Positions 15,397-21,688 of a stretch of DNA of 21,688 nt are shown one piece after another. This DNA is from Actinomycetota bacterium. Lineage in GTDB: Bacteria; Actinomycetota; Acidimicrobiia; Acidimicrobiales; Ilumatobacteraceae. Each line of letters begins with the position of its first letter. The stretch's first letter is position 1. The notes below the pieces were generated by a model. The model was not told the DNA's origin. It worked only from the letters and a program-made list of their open reading frames with translations, and made no database searches. The stretch is from positions 1 to 21,688 of the forward strand of contig JAPKZT010000343.1 of NCBI GenBank assembly GCA_026393655.1. Direction: 5' to 3'. The position numbers and the translations under genes are program-made.

Positions 15397-15408
15397 GTGA
15401 TTTATCAC
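15397..15408. promoter_or_regulatory. Palindrome in the antiporter / acyl-CoA dehydrogenase intergenic region
   Basis: GTGATTTATCAC is a perfect 12-bp palindrome (GTGAT-TT-ATCAC) in the 135-bp divergent region. With the preceding T it reads TGTGA-N4-TCAC, which resembles a CRP/FNR-superfamily half-site pair at FNR spacing. It lies about 56 bp upstream of the dehydrogenase ATG and 69 bp from the antiporter GTG, so it could serve either gene. The rest of this gap shows no other clear element. Confidence 0.3.
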
Positions 15409-15463
15409 GTTGCCAAGTTGTTACGCATGGACTTTGGGGTTCAAAATCAGTAAGACTATTTGA

Positions 15464-16708
15464 ATGCTGACTTACACCCCTGAAGCCGAAGCCCGTCGAG
15501 AAGAAATTCGTGCTTGGCTCAAAGAAAACCTTCCACCAAAATGGTTTGACAAAAGTTATGAGATGACATCGGCTGAGCGCAAAGCGTTCAATGACACTTG
15601 GCCTGACAAATTATTTGCGGGCGGATGGATTTGTGCGACTTGGCCAAAAGAATATGGCGGCAAAGGATTGAGCACATTAGAGGGCGTTGTTCTGGCCGAA
15701 GAATTTGCAAACGCTGGCGCCCCGATGCGCGCAGATTTTTTTGGTGACACACTTGTTGGCCCGACATTGTTGCAGTGGGGCACCGAAGAACAAAAAAAAG
15801 AATTCTTGCCGAAGATCTTGAGTGGCAAAATGCGTTGGTGCCAAGGTTTCAGCGAGCCAAATAGTGGCAGCGATCTTGCGAGTGTAAAGACGACTGCTGT
15901 GCTCGACGGTGACGAATGGATTATTAACGGACAAAAAGTTTGGACAACACAGGGTCACCACGCAGATTATTGTTTCTTGCTCACTCGAACTGATAAAGAC
16001 TCACCAAAACACAAAGGCATCTCGTATTTATTGGTTCCGATGAAACAACCTGGCATTGAAGTGCGCGGTATTACCCAGCCAGATGGCACAGCAGAATTTT
16101 GTGAAGTGTTCTTCACTGACGCACGGTGCCCGAAAGACAATGTTGTCGGCGGCATTAATAACGGCTGGAAGGTAGCCAATAGCACGCTTGCATTCGAACG
16201 TGGCATGAGCGCAACAACCGGCTATCGCCGATTCGAAGAAGAATATAAGTTGTTCGTTGCTCAAGCCAAAGTAAACGGCAAAATAAATGACGCTTCAATT
16301 CGTCAACGATTGATGAAGTATTACGCCAAGATTCAAATCTTACGATTTAACGGTTTGCGCTCGCTTGGTTCAACACTGGCTGGCACAAAAGATTTTGGTG
16401 TGATTGCTCTCGGTGCGAGCAACAAAATGTTTTGGTCAGAAATGCATCAGAGCGCAATGGAACTCGCACTCGATATCTATGGCCCGTATTCAATGCTGGT
16501 TGATACTGGCCCTGAGACTGGCACTTGGCCAGGTGCGTTGCGCGATAAGCGACGTGCCAGTTATCCAGCGTCACCAATGATGTCGAGTTTCTTTTTTTCG
16601 CGCTCAGAAACAATTTGGGGTGGCACAAGCCAGATTCAGCGCAACATCGTTGGCGAGCGAGTTCTGGCATTGCCAAAAGAACCAAAACCTGCAGGCGGCG
16701 AGTGCTAG
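15464..16708 (+). CDS. Acyl-CoA dehydrogenase (FadE family)
   Basis: 414 residues with the full ACAD fold. Residues 1-120 are the N-terminal helical domain, and the beta domain has WCQGFSEPNSGSDLAS (125-140, FAD binding) and INGQKVWTTQGHHAD (154-168). The C-terminal helices end in IWGGTSQIQRNIVGERVL. The catalytic base is not in the usual medium-chain position, where EGT reads GGT. The likely base is E245 in TLAFERG, as reported for helix-G glutamates in steroid side-chain and related dehydrogenases. The substrate is therefore probably branched, bulky or otherwise unusual, rather than a plain medium-chain acyl-CoA (inference). Electrons would go to EtfAB (4715-6499). The ATG at 15464 lacks a Shine-Dalgarno site. 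Confidence 0.93.
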   Translation: MLTYTPEAEARREEIRAWLKENLPPKWFDKSYEMTSAERKAFNDTWPDKLFAGGWICATWPKEYGGKGLSTLEGVVLAEEFANAGAPMRADFFGDTLVGPTLLQWGTEEQKKEFLPKILSGKMRWCQGFSEPNSGSDLASVKTTAVLDGDEWIINGQKVWTTQGHHADYCFLLTRTDKDSPKHKGISYLLVPMKQPGIEVRGITQPDGTAEFCEVFFTDARCPKDNVVGGINNGWKVANSTLAFERGMSATTGYRRFEEEYKLFVAQAKVNGKINDASIRQRLMKYYAKIQILRFNGLRSLGSTLAGTKDFGVIALGASNKMFWSEMHQSAMELALDIYGPYSMLVDTGPETGTWPGALRDKRRASYPASPMMSSFFFSRSETIWGGTSQIQRNIVGERVLALPKEPKPAGGEC

Positions 16709-16720
16709 CATTAAAACACC

Positions 16721-17044
16721 ATGAACTTTCAAACTTCGATTCGTTCTGGCTTTCAGAATTACGCAAATTTCAAGGGCCGTGCTTCGCGAGCTGAATATTG
16801 GTGGTGGGTTCTATTCACGGTGATTCTTGGTCTGGTTGGTTCTTCAATTCATTCGTCGCTGGGTAATACAGCATCGTTTGTCACGCTGTTGCCGACGCTT
16901 GCGGTAGCGGTCCGCCGAATGCATGACACTGACCATGCGGGCTGGTGGATATTCGCACCAATTTTCAACTTGGTTTTAGGCTTGCGTCAAGGTGACACAA
17001 TTGCGAATCGTTTTGGTCCGCCACCGCCGCCAGCAAATATTTAA
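16721..17044 (+). CDS. DUF805 family membrane protein
   Basis: 107 residues. FKGRASRAEYWWWVLF (18-33) and LPTLAVAVRRMHDTDHAGWWIF (57-78) are the two DUF805 (YhaH-like) signatures. The usual C-terminal NRFG is present and followed by a proline tail (PPPPPAN). It has two or three membrane segments. The stretch between the two signatures is short for the family, leaving fewer helices than typical. Function is unknown. It starts 12 bp after the dehydrogenase stop, with a possible -10 (TAGCAT, 16706-16711) overlapping that stop, so it may be co-transcribed or have its own near-leaderless promoter. Confidence 0.87.
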   Translation: MNFQTSIRSGFQNYANFKGRASRAEYWWWVLFTVILGLVGSSIHSSLGNTASFVTLLPTLAVAVRRMHDTDHAGWWIFAPIFNLVLGLRQGDTIANRFGPPPPPANI

Positions 17045-17052
17045 TTTCGCGT

Positions 17053-17493
17053 TTAGTATTTCGGCACTCGTCGTTGGTAGATGCCGCCAAGCAGCGGCGA
17101 ACTCAAAATAAAGTCTGCGCTGGCTCGGTTGCAAGCCACCGGGATATTCCAGACCACGGCAATACGCAACAAAGCCCGAATATCAGGGTCGTGCGGTTGC
17201 GGCTCAAGTGGATCCCAAAAAAATAACAACACATCAATGCCACCATCAGAAATTCGTGCGCCAATTTGTTGATCGCCGCCCAGTGGCCCACTGCGCATTC
17301 GTTCGAGTGTTAAACCCGTGCTGTCGGCAATTAATTTACCTGTTGAACCAGTCGCAATTAGCGTGTGTTTCTTCAATTCATCTTTATGCTCAGTTGCCCA
17401 CTCGAGCATTTCGCGTTTCATATTGTCGTGAGCCACAAGTGCGATACGTTTTGTGGCTGGGCTTTCAATGCTCGTCATCTCATGGGAGGTCAT
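17053..17493 (-). CDS. mgsA: Methylglyoxal synthase
   Basis: 146 residues, very close in layout to Escherichia coli MgsA. IALVAHD (17-23), GSTGKLI (49-55), SGPLGGDQQIGA (68-79, catalytic D74 matching D71), FFWDPLEPQPHDPD (91-104, H101 and D104) and VWNIPVACN (114-122) are all present. It converts dihydroxyacetone phosphate to methylglyoxal and phosphate, a bypass that releases phosphate when sugar phosphates build up. The start is ATG 17493 or ATG 17478. The first leaves two bases to the divergent ogt start and places codons 2-4 opposite the ogt Shine-Dalgarno site. Neither start has a good ribosome site of its own. The stop is 8 bp from the DUF805 stop (convergent). Confidence 0.95.
   Translation of the reverse strand: MTSHEMTSIESPATKRIALVAHDNMKREMLEWATEHKDELKKHTLIATGSTGKLIADSTGLTLERMRSGPLGGDQQIGARISDGGIDVLLFFWDPLEPQPHDPDIRALLRIAVVWNIPVACNRASADFILSSPLLGGIYQRRVPKY
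17484..17490 (+). promoter_or_regulatory. Shine-Dalgarno site of ogt, lying inside the mgsA 5' coding end
   Basis: GGGAGGT followed by five bases and ATG 17496 is a near-perfect ribosome site. If mgsA starts at 17493, the same bases are codons 2-4 of mgsA on the opposite strand. Confidence 0.7.
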
Positions 17494-17495
17494 AA

Positions 17496-18002
17496 ATGAA
17501 GGTTACGCCAAAACTCAACTCAGACTTGACTGCATCACGGATAATTACGACACCAATCGGCAAACTTACTTTGGTTGCGTCGGCAAAAGGTTTGCAGCAA
17601 GTTATTTTTGGCGCGAAAAAGTTGCGCAGTGCGCGCACTGTGTCTTCAAAAGCAAATGGATATCTAATTCAAACCGAGCGCCAGTTGCGCGAATATTTTG
17701 CGGGTAAGCGTAAGAAGTTTTCAATCAAACTCGATATTTCTGGCACCGAGTTTCAAGAGTCTGTTTGGTTTGCGTTAAATAAAATTGCGTACGGTGAGAC
17801 GATCTCGTATGCGCAGCAAGCACGACTCGTGCGCAAGCCAAAAGCATTTCGTGCAGTTGGCTCGGCTAACGGCAAGAACCCGGTGGCGATTGTGCTGCCA
17901 TGTCATCGTGTTATTGCTTCGAACGGCACTCTCGGTGGTTACGCCGGTGGGCTAGCGATCAAGCGCAAACTGCTAGCACTCGAGACTAGTAAAACGCACT
18001 AG
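17496..18002 (+). CDS. ogt: Methylated-DNA--protein-cysteine methyltransferase (O6-alkylguanine alkyltransferase)
   Basis: 168 residues. The DNA-binding C-terminal domain is complete: FQESVWFALNKIAYGETISYA (86-106), the arginine-finger segment RAVGSANGKNPVAI (119-132), the active-site LPCHRVI (134-140, C136 accepts the alkyl group) and GGYAGGLAIKRKLL (147-160). The N-terminal domain is short and divergent, as in Ogt. It is a suicide repair enzyme for O6-alkylguanine and O4-alkylthymine. There is no Ada activator domain, so expression may be constitutive. It is divergent from mgsA and convergent with the ABC ATPase gene, 12 bp away. Confidence 0.95.
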   Translation: MKVTPKLNSDLTASRIITTPIGKLTLVASAKGLQQVIFGAKKLRSARTVSSKANGYLIQTERQLREYFAGKRKKFSIKLDISGTEFQESVWFALNKIAYGETISYAQQARLVRKPKAFRAVGSANGKNPVAIVLPCHRVIASNGTLGGYAGGLAIKRKLLALETSKTH

Positions 18003-18014
18003 TGGACTAGAGAA

Positions 18015-18746
18015 TTAGTGAGGCTGAGTAAAGCCGAAGCACTCGCGTAAATATTCGTCACGCAACGCAACCTCGGGCGCACCAATAGATACGACTCGTT
18101 GGGCTAACAGCATCACTGTGTTTGCATTGTCGGCATCTTGCAATTCGTGCGTGGCCATCACAACGGTCACACCCCGCGCACGCTCATTTGCGATTATCTC
18201 GGCGACTAGTTTTCTTCCGTTGATGTCGAGGCCGGCTGTCGGCTCGTCAAGCAATAAAATTTCTGCCTGTCGTGTTAAAACTTGAGCCAAATGGGTGCGT
18301 TGCTGTTGGCCACTTGAAAGATCGCGGAGCGGTTTCTCAGCAAATTCAATTGCGCCAGTTCGCTCGAGTGAGGTTTGTAAAATTTTTCTATCTTCCAATG
18401 ATTCACGAGTGAATAACCCAAGATTTGCAAATCTGCCCATTGCCACGACATCGCGTGCTCGAAGTGGAAGAGTGTGAGATGAAATTGGATGTTGTGGTAA
18501 ATATGCAACTCGGCGCGGAGACTTGCCAGGATCACCATCAAGAATCTTCACTGAACCCGAAATAGGTTTGAGCATTCCGGCCAAAGTTTTGAGGAGTGTT
18601 GATTTGCCAGACCCATTCGTACCAATTAAAACGACTAGTGCACCTGGCGAAGTCGTGAATTCAATATTCGCAACAACCGTGTGTTTGCCAAAACCAATCG
18701 AAAGATGAGACGCGAGAATTGTTTTAGTGGGCATGAGAGTGTTCAT
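18015..18746 (-). CDS. Metal ABC transporter ATP-binding protein (ZnuC/MntB-like)
   Basis: 243 residues from the ATG at 18746; the ATG at 18734 (four residues shorter) is equally possible. A longer open frame running to 18860 is not used because it would lie deep inside the permease gene. Walker A GTNGSGKST (42-50), Q-loop (Q85), signature LSSGQQQR (143-150), Walker B ILLLDEP (163-169) and switch His (H200) are all intact, so it is an active ATPase. The pairing with an ABC-3 permease makes it part of a Zn2+/Mn2+ (or Fe2+) importer. The start overlaps the permease stop by 11-23 bp, indicating translational coupling. No solute-binding protein gene is seen in the window. Confidence 0.9.
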   Translation of the reverse strand: MNTLMPTKTILASHLSIGFGKHTVVANIEFTTSPGALVVLIGTNGSGKSTLLKTLAGMLKPISGSVKILDGDPGKSPRRVAYLPQHPISSHTLPLRARDVVAMGRFANLGLFTRESLEDRKILQTSLERTGAIEFAEKPLRDLSSGQQQRTHLAQVLTRQAEILLLDEPTAGLDINGRKLVAEIIANERARGVTVVMATHELQDADNANTVMLLAQRVVSIGAPEVALRDEYLRECFGFTQPH

Positions 18747-19599
18747 GCTGGTGAGGCAACTCATCATGGCGTAAGTTGCGGCTTCTTTTGATTTCTGTGG
18801 CGACAGCCCCGATAGCAAAAATTGATACGGCGACAAGCACGATGCTTGCACTAGCGGCAAGTTCGAAATGAAAGCTAATCAAGAGCCCTGAATAACTTGC
18901 AACGCAGCCAATGACACTTGCAATCAGCATCATCGACGAAATCCGTCTAGCGAATAATACGCCAGTCGCCGCTGGAGCGATAAGCATTCCGAGTACGAGC
19001 AATGTGCCGACAGTTTGAAAACTCGCAATCACAGTGAGCCCAATCATTGCCATCATTAAGTTCTGAAAAAATGTCACGTTAAACCCAGATGTCTGTGCAA
19101 GTCCATCGTCTACTGACATCAGCAAAAATGGTCGCCTCGCGAAAACTCCGATTGCAATAACAACCAAAAGTGCGATGCCTTGCCAAACTAGGTCAGTTGA
19201 TTTAACTGCTAAAGATTCGCCAAACAAGATGTGATCTAAATCTTCTGGAAATTTCGGTGATGAAGATGTAATTAGAACACCTAATGCGAGCATGCCGACA
19301 AAAAGCAAACCAATTGCTGTGTCACTTGAAAGTTTGTAACGACGCGTAACAAGATTGACGCCTCCCATCATTACGGCGGCGCCAATGGCTGCACCAATGA
19401 TCCCCGAAACTCCAAAAATTAATGCGGTTGCAATACCAGGTAGAACGCCGTGGCTTAACGCGTCGCCGACAAACGCTAAACCTCGAAGCACGACGAAAGT
19501 ACCTGCAATCGCACAGGTGATTGCCACGAGCATGCTGGCCAGTAAAGCCAAGCGCAAGTTTTCATTTTCGACAAACGGTGCAACGAAAATTTGATTCAC
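18724..19599 (-). CDS. Metal ABC transporter permease (ABC-3 family, ZnuB/MntA-like)
   Basis: 291 residues with about eight membrane helices. The family signature is seen in LRGLAFVGDALSHGVLPGIA (38-57), in DTAIGLLFVGMLALGV, and in the DLDHILFGESLAV loop. It forms the membrane channel of a zinc, manganese or iron importer with the ATPase encoded just downstream. The C-terminus HDELPHQHEHSHAH is histidine-rich and likely binds metal in the cytosol, which fits zinc best. The start is GTG 19599 with AGGGTGAGG just upstream. A Fur/Zur-like palindrome lies 15-33 bp before the start, so the operon is probably repressed by the metal it imports. Confidence 0.91.
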   Translation of the reverse strand: MNQIFVAPFVENENLRLALLASMLVAITCAIAGTFVVLRGLAFVGDALSHGVLPGIATALIFGVSGIIGAAIGAAVMMGGVNLVTRRYKLSSDTAIGLLFVGMLALGVLITSSSPKFPEDLDHILFGESLAVKSTDLVWQGIALLVVIAIGVFARRPFLLMSVDDGLAQTSGFNVTFFQNLMMAMIGLTVIASFQTVGTLLVLGMLIAPAATGVLFARRISSMMLIASVIGCVASYSGLLISFHFELAASASIVLVAVSIFAIGAVATEIKRSRNLRHDELPHQHEHSHAH

Positions 19600-19613
19600 A
19601 TCCTCACCCTAGC

Positions 19614-19632
19614 AATAATGAGAATCATTCCC
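19614..19632 (-). promoter_or_regulatory. Fur/Zur-family operator upstream of the metal ABC operon
   Basis: Read on the minus strand, GGGAATGATTCTCATTATT matches the classical 19-bp Fur box at 14 positions by hand alignment. The core AATGA-N3-TCATT is a perfect inverted repeat (19617-19629). It sits 15-33 bp upstream of the permease GTG, where it would cover the promoter. Zur is the likeliest regulator given the permease's histidine tail, but Fur or Mur are not excluded. Confidence 0.65.
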
Positions 19633-19669
19633 AACATGGCGAGCCGGTTATCGTCGCGCTGAAAACTAG

Positions 19670-20158
19670 TTAGATCGGGTCGCTAACGCGCTCGAGAGTG
19701 ACTTTTAGACCACCCAAATCTGGTCTAGTCCAGATCATGTGGCCATCGGCGTCGAGGCGCCGCGTGACTTCGATTCCGGGCAAACCAACTGGTCGCAAGA
19801 TGAAAACGCCATCTTCGTAACTTGCAACCACATGAATCGGTGTTTTGAAGTCAAAGACCCAGACATCATGCACGCCGTTTTCTTCAGTGCCATCGGCGCG
19901 AGCATCGGCGATTGTGCCGCCACCACAGTCAACAATTCTGTCGCCGCACTGCTCGATGCGCTCTGTATAAAACATGATCCGGTCATCGGCAGCCACGCTG
20001 ACACCAGCACGCTCGGCGCGAATCGTCTTCCAAATTCCGCGAAGGTCGGGGGCACCTTGCACGAGCGGTTCAGTGCAATTGCCAAGAATTAACGGAGGAA
20101 ATGTTTCGCCATAACCGCCCGGCGGCGTGTGAGCCACAGGAATTTGATGTGCCTTCAT
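19670..20158 (-). CDS. Conserved-looking hypothetical protein, beta-rich
   Basis: 162 residues, not recognised. There is no signal peptide or membrane segment. The N-terminal PPGGYGETFPPLILGNCTEP leads into APDLRGIWKTIRAE, then alternating strands (DRIMFYTERIEQCGDRIVDCGGG, VHDVWVFDFKTPIHVVASYED, GVFILRPVGLPGIEVTRRL, HMIWTRPDLGGLKVTLERV). The length and the GIWK near the start suggest a small lipocalin or fatty-acid-binding-like barrel, but this is only an impression. Three cysteines (one near 28 and a close pair near 71-77) may bind metal or form a disulfide. It stands alone, 70 bp upstream of the metal ABC operon and in the same direction. The ATG start has no strong Shine-Dalgarno site. Confidence 0.7.
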   Translation of the reverse strand: MKAHQIPVAHTPPGGYGETFPPLILGNCTEPLVQGAPDLRGIWKTIRAERAGVSVAADDRIMFYTERIEQCGDRIVDCGGGTIADARADGTEENGVHDVWVFDFKTPIHVVASYEDGVFILRPVGLPGIEVTRRLDADGHMIWTRPDLGGLKVTLERVSDPI

Positions 20159-20209
20159 CGTCGCGCAATATTATTTTGGCGCACTGACGAAAACGTTTGC
20201 GCGAGTTGT

Positions 20210-20854
20210 TTAGACGCCGAGCGTCTTGGTGATGATATCGGTGAGCACTTTCATTTCGATCTCGCCGCTTCCTCGAAATGCGACTTTGCCACTTGAATCA
20301 ATCAACACAAAAAATGGAAACCCAGAAACACCCATCGCCCCTGCGGCTGTTTTTTCTGCACTGTCGGCCATTACCGGCCAAAGTGCCGGAAACTCTTCAC
20401 GAGCCAACCACTCAGAAGGTGGAAAGTTTGGCGATGCTGGATCAGTTGAAGTGGCGACAGCAATTACATCAACGCCGCTTGGCACAAGACCATCTTGATT
20501 CCATTTCACGAGCAACGGCACTTCACGCTGACAGTGCGGGCACCAGTGCGCAAGAAACACAAGCAGAGTCGGTGCGCCTGGAGTCGTGACGATCTTGTTT
20601 CCGGTGAAACCTGCTCCAGTCAGTACTGGCGCGGTCATGCCGACGGCTTTATCAGCAGCACCATCTGCATAAGCCGGCAGAACATCACCTGAAACTTCAA
20701 CAGCATGAAACTCGTCAACCCCTTGTGCAACTTCTTTGGTGCCCGACTGGCTGGCAATCGCAACGATCGCCATTACTGCAATCGCGGCGACAATGCCACC
20801 GATTAGCCAAAAAGTTTTATTCGATCCTGATGAATTAATTTTTTGTGAGTTCAT
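20210..20854 (-). CDS. Membrane-anchored TlpA/ResA-like thioredoxin
   Basis: 214 residues from the ATG at 20854. A longer frame reaching 20983 would run back into the dsbB gene and is not needed. Residues 15-35 are a membrane anchor with a short cytosolic N-terminus, so the thioredoxin domain is extracytoplasmic. The active site is WCPHC (104-108, C105 and C108) and the cis-proline is in SGFP (P180). CPHC is the DsbA-type dipeptide, which favours an oxidising role. Its ATG overlaps the DsbB-like TGA by 4 bp (ATGA), and AGGAG lies five bases upstream (20860-20864). It is therefore a coupled partner of the DsbB-like protein and the probable donor of disulfides to exported proteins. Confidence 0.9.
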   Translation of the reverse strand: MNSQKINSSGSNKTFWLIGGIVAAIAVMAIVAIASQSGTKEVAQGVDEFHAVEVSGDVLPAYADGAADKAVGMTAPVLTGAGFTGNKIVTTPGAPTLLVFLAHWCPHCQREVPLLVKWNQDGLVPSGVDVIAVATSTDPASPNFPPSEWLAREEFPALWPVMADSAEKTAAGAMGVSGFPFFVLIDSSGKVAFRGSGEIEMKVLTDIITKTLGV

Positions 20855-21369
20855 TTTTTCTCCTGTGGTGAAAGTGTAACTAAAACGATTGTCGCCAGAA
20901 ACGCAGTGAAAGCCATGAATGAAAGTGTGACGAAGCCAAAGTTTTCGAACCAAATAAATTCGCATGGCAGTTTCGCATCGCAAACGCCTGCATCTAAATC
21001 TGGAAAGCGCTCGAGAAACCAGTGATATGTCGAAACCGATCCGCCAGCGAGAGCGAGCACAACAGCCACGATTTTGGTGAACTTAAACTTTTTGAAATTT
21101 GCAGCAACTAGCAAAATCGCCAACGGGTACATTGCTGATCGTTGAAACCAACAAAGCCGACATGGTTTGTAGTGCACTATCTCAGAGAAGTACAGACTTC
21201 CGAGCATTGCCGTTGTAGTAATCAAGGCCGCAAGTGGCAACGCAATCTTTTTAACTTCAGTTAAAAAACTGTTGGCTTTGATCAGGCGGGCGATCAAGAC
21301 AATCACACTAAAAACCAAGGTACCAAGACTCAGCATCGCAAAGAAAAGTTCAAAGACTTCGTTATTCAT
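20851..21369 (-). CDS. DsbB/BdbC-like disulfide bond formation protein
   Basis: 172 residues from the ATG at 21369. A TTG 12 codons upstream extends the open frame but is less likely, because the usual BdbC N-terminus starts near the first helix. It has four to five membrane helices. The first redox pair is PCRLCWFQR (C70, C73, with the quinone-site R following), and the second is C130/C136 in CDAKLPC. Both are needed for DsbB to pass electrons to quinone. It would reoxidise the TlpA-like protein encoded directly after it, with which it overlaps by ATGA. The gene diverges from the YqeY-domain gene. Confidence 0.9.
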   Translation of the reverse strand: MNNEVFELFFAMLSLGTLVFSVIVLIARLIKANSFLTEVKKIALPLAALITTTAMLGSLYFSEIVHYKPCRLCWFQRSAMYPLAILLVAANFKKFKFTKIVAVVLALAGGSVSTYHWFLERFPDLDAGVCDAKLPCEFIWFENFGFVTLSFMAFTAFLATIVLVTLSPQEKK

Positions 21370-21440
21370 AGTGTGCACTACGCTAATTGCCAGAAACCCA
21401 TTCAAGAATGAACCTGATTATCAAACGGGAGTAATGAAAA

Positions 21441-21688
21441 ATGTCAAACCTCAAACAACAACTTAAGGATGACTTGACTGCATCAATGAAGGCGCGCAAT
21501 GAAGTCGAGACTTCGACGTTGCGAATGACTTTGGCTGCGATTATGAACGCCGAGGTTGCCGGCGACCAGGCAGTTGAACTATCGAACGACCAGGTTCAAA
21601 GTGTTGTGCGGGCTGAGGCAAAAAAACGTGCCGAATCAGCAGACATATATAAGGACGCAGGCCGCAATGAAGCCGAAGCCGCAGAACG
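21441..21688 (+). CDS. GatB/YqeY domain protein, 5' part (runs off the window)
   Basis: At least 82 codons from the ATG at 21441, with no stop before the window end. The N-terminus MSNLKQQLKDDLTASMKARN, TLRMTLAAIMNAEV, and VVRAEAKKRAESADIYKDAGR are typical of the YqeY family (usual length about 150 residues). This domain is related to the tail of the GatB amidotransferase subunit and is thought to bind tRNA; its cellular role is not settled. GGGAG (21427-21431), nine bases before the ATG, supports this start. It diverges from the DsbB-like gene across about 70 bp with no clear promoter elements. Confidence 0.88.
   Translation, partial: MSNLKQQLKDDLTASMKARNEVETSTLRMTLAAIMNAEVAGDQAVELSNDQVQSVVRAEAKKRAESADIYKDAGRNEAEAAE

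Noticed and set aside
14469..15470. 333-codon open frame on the plus strand opposite the antiporter
   Set aside because: Low-complexity Thr/Ala/Ser/Pro composition typical of an antisense shadow; the minus-strand antiporter domain is unambiguous over the same bases.
18735..18860. Long N-terminal extension of the metal ABC ATPase
   Set aside because: The extra residues overlap the permease gene by over 100 bp, have no ABC homology and are explained by alternative-start extension. The ATG at 18746 or 18734 gives the normal family length.
20855..20983. N-terminal extension of the TlpA-like protein
   Set aside because: It lies inside the DsbB-like gene in another frame. The ATG at 20854 has AGGAG at five bases and the ATGA overlap, which is far better supported.
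1..21688. CRISPR arrays, tRNA or rRNA genes, transposons, prophage or defence-island genes
   Set aside because: No regularly spaced repeats, no tRNA-like cloverleaf or rRNA sequence recognised, no transposase, integrase, restriction or toxin-antitoxin proteins among the translated frames.

Overview
The window looks like a chromosomal stretch of an actinobacterium, probably the class Acidimicrobiia (an aquatic lineage is my inference). The evidence is a WhiB1-type iron-sulfur protein beside a PdtaS-type histidine kinase, the actinobacterial trio of an SCO1664-family protein, a DUF3090 protein and an MSMEG_4193-type phosphomutase, a type-5 uracil-DNA glycosylase, and an FrhB-like flavo-iron-sulfur protein typical of F420 users. 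The DNA is AT-richer than in most actinobacteria (judged by eye). Starts are a mix of ATG, GTG and TTG. Some genes have strong Shine-Dalgarno sites and others appear leaderless or nearly so. I see no rRNA, tRNA, CRISPR array, transposase or prophage gene, and no gene-free stretch longer than about 150 bases.

Layout. 1-2866: the C-terminal part of an ArsA/Get3-like ATPase, then pdtaS (+), convergent with whiB1 (-). 3017-4637: two convergent lipid genes, a glycerophosphodiester phosphodiesterase (+) and a diacylglycerol/lipid kinase (-). 4715-6499: etfB-etfA. 6549-7994: an unassigned protein with a GT-B-like C-terminus. 7991-9860 (-): the overlapping phosphomutase / DUF3090 / SCO1664 operon. 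9904-10572 (+): type-5 uracil-DNA glycosylase. 15328-10595 (-): a probable operon of a CPA2 cation/proton antiporter fused to a GlnD-like regulatory tail, an FrhB-like protein and a TauE/SafE (TSUP) permease. 15464-17044 (+): an acyl-CoA dehydrogenase and a DUF805 membrane protein. 17053-18002: methylglyoxal synthase (-) and O6-alkylguanine alkyltransferase (+), divergent with start codons two bases apart. 18015-19599 (-): a metal ABC permease and ATPase behind a Fur/Zur-like box. 19670-20158 (-): an unassigned protein. 20210-21369 (-): a DsbB-like oxidase and a TlpA-like thioredoxin, overlapping by 4 bp. 21441 to the end (+): the start of a GatB/YqeY-domain gene.

The most unusual item is the antiporter. 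After the membrane domain, its tail follows the order of the C-terminal half of the PII uridylyltransferase GlnD (HD-like helical region, linker, two ACT domains). It has no nucleotidyltransferase domain, and the HD metal ligands appear to be replaced. This suggests a pure ligand sensor attached to an ion transporter. The second ACT domain is intact but out of frame, through what looks like a 2-base insertion near 12856. The other genes are mainly housekeeping: electron transfer from fatty-acid oxidation (acyl-CoA dehydrogenase with EtfAB), metal uptake, disulfide formation and DNA repair.
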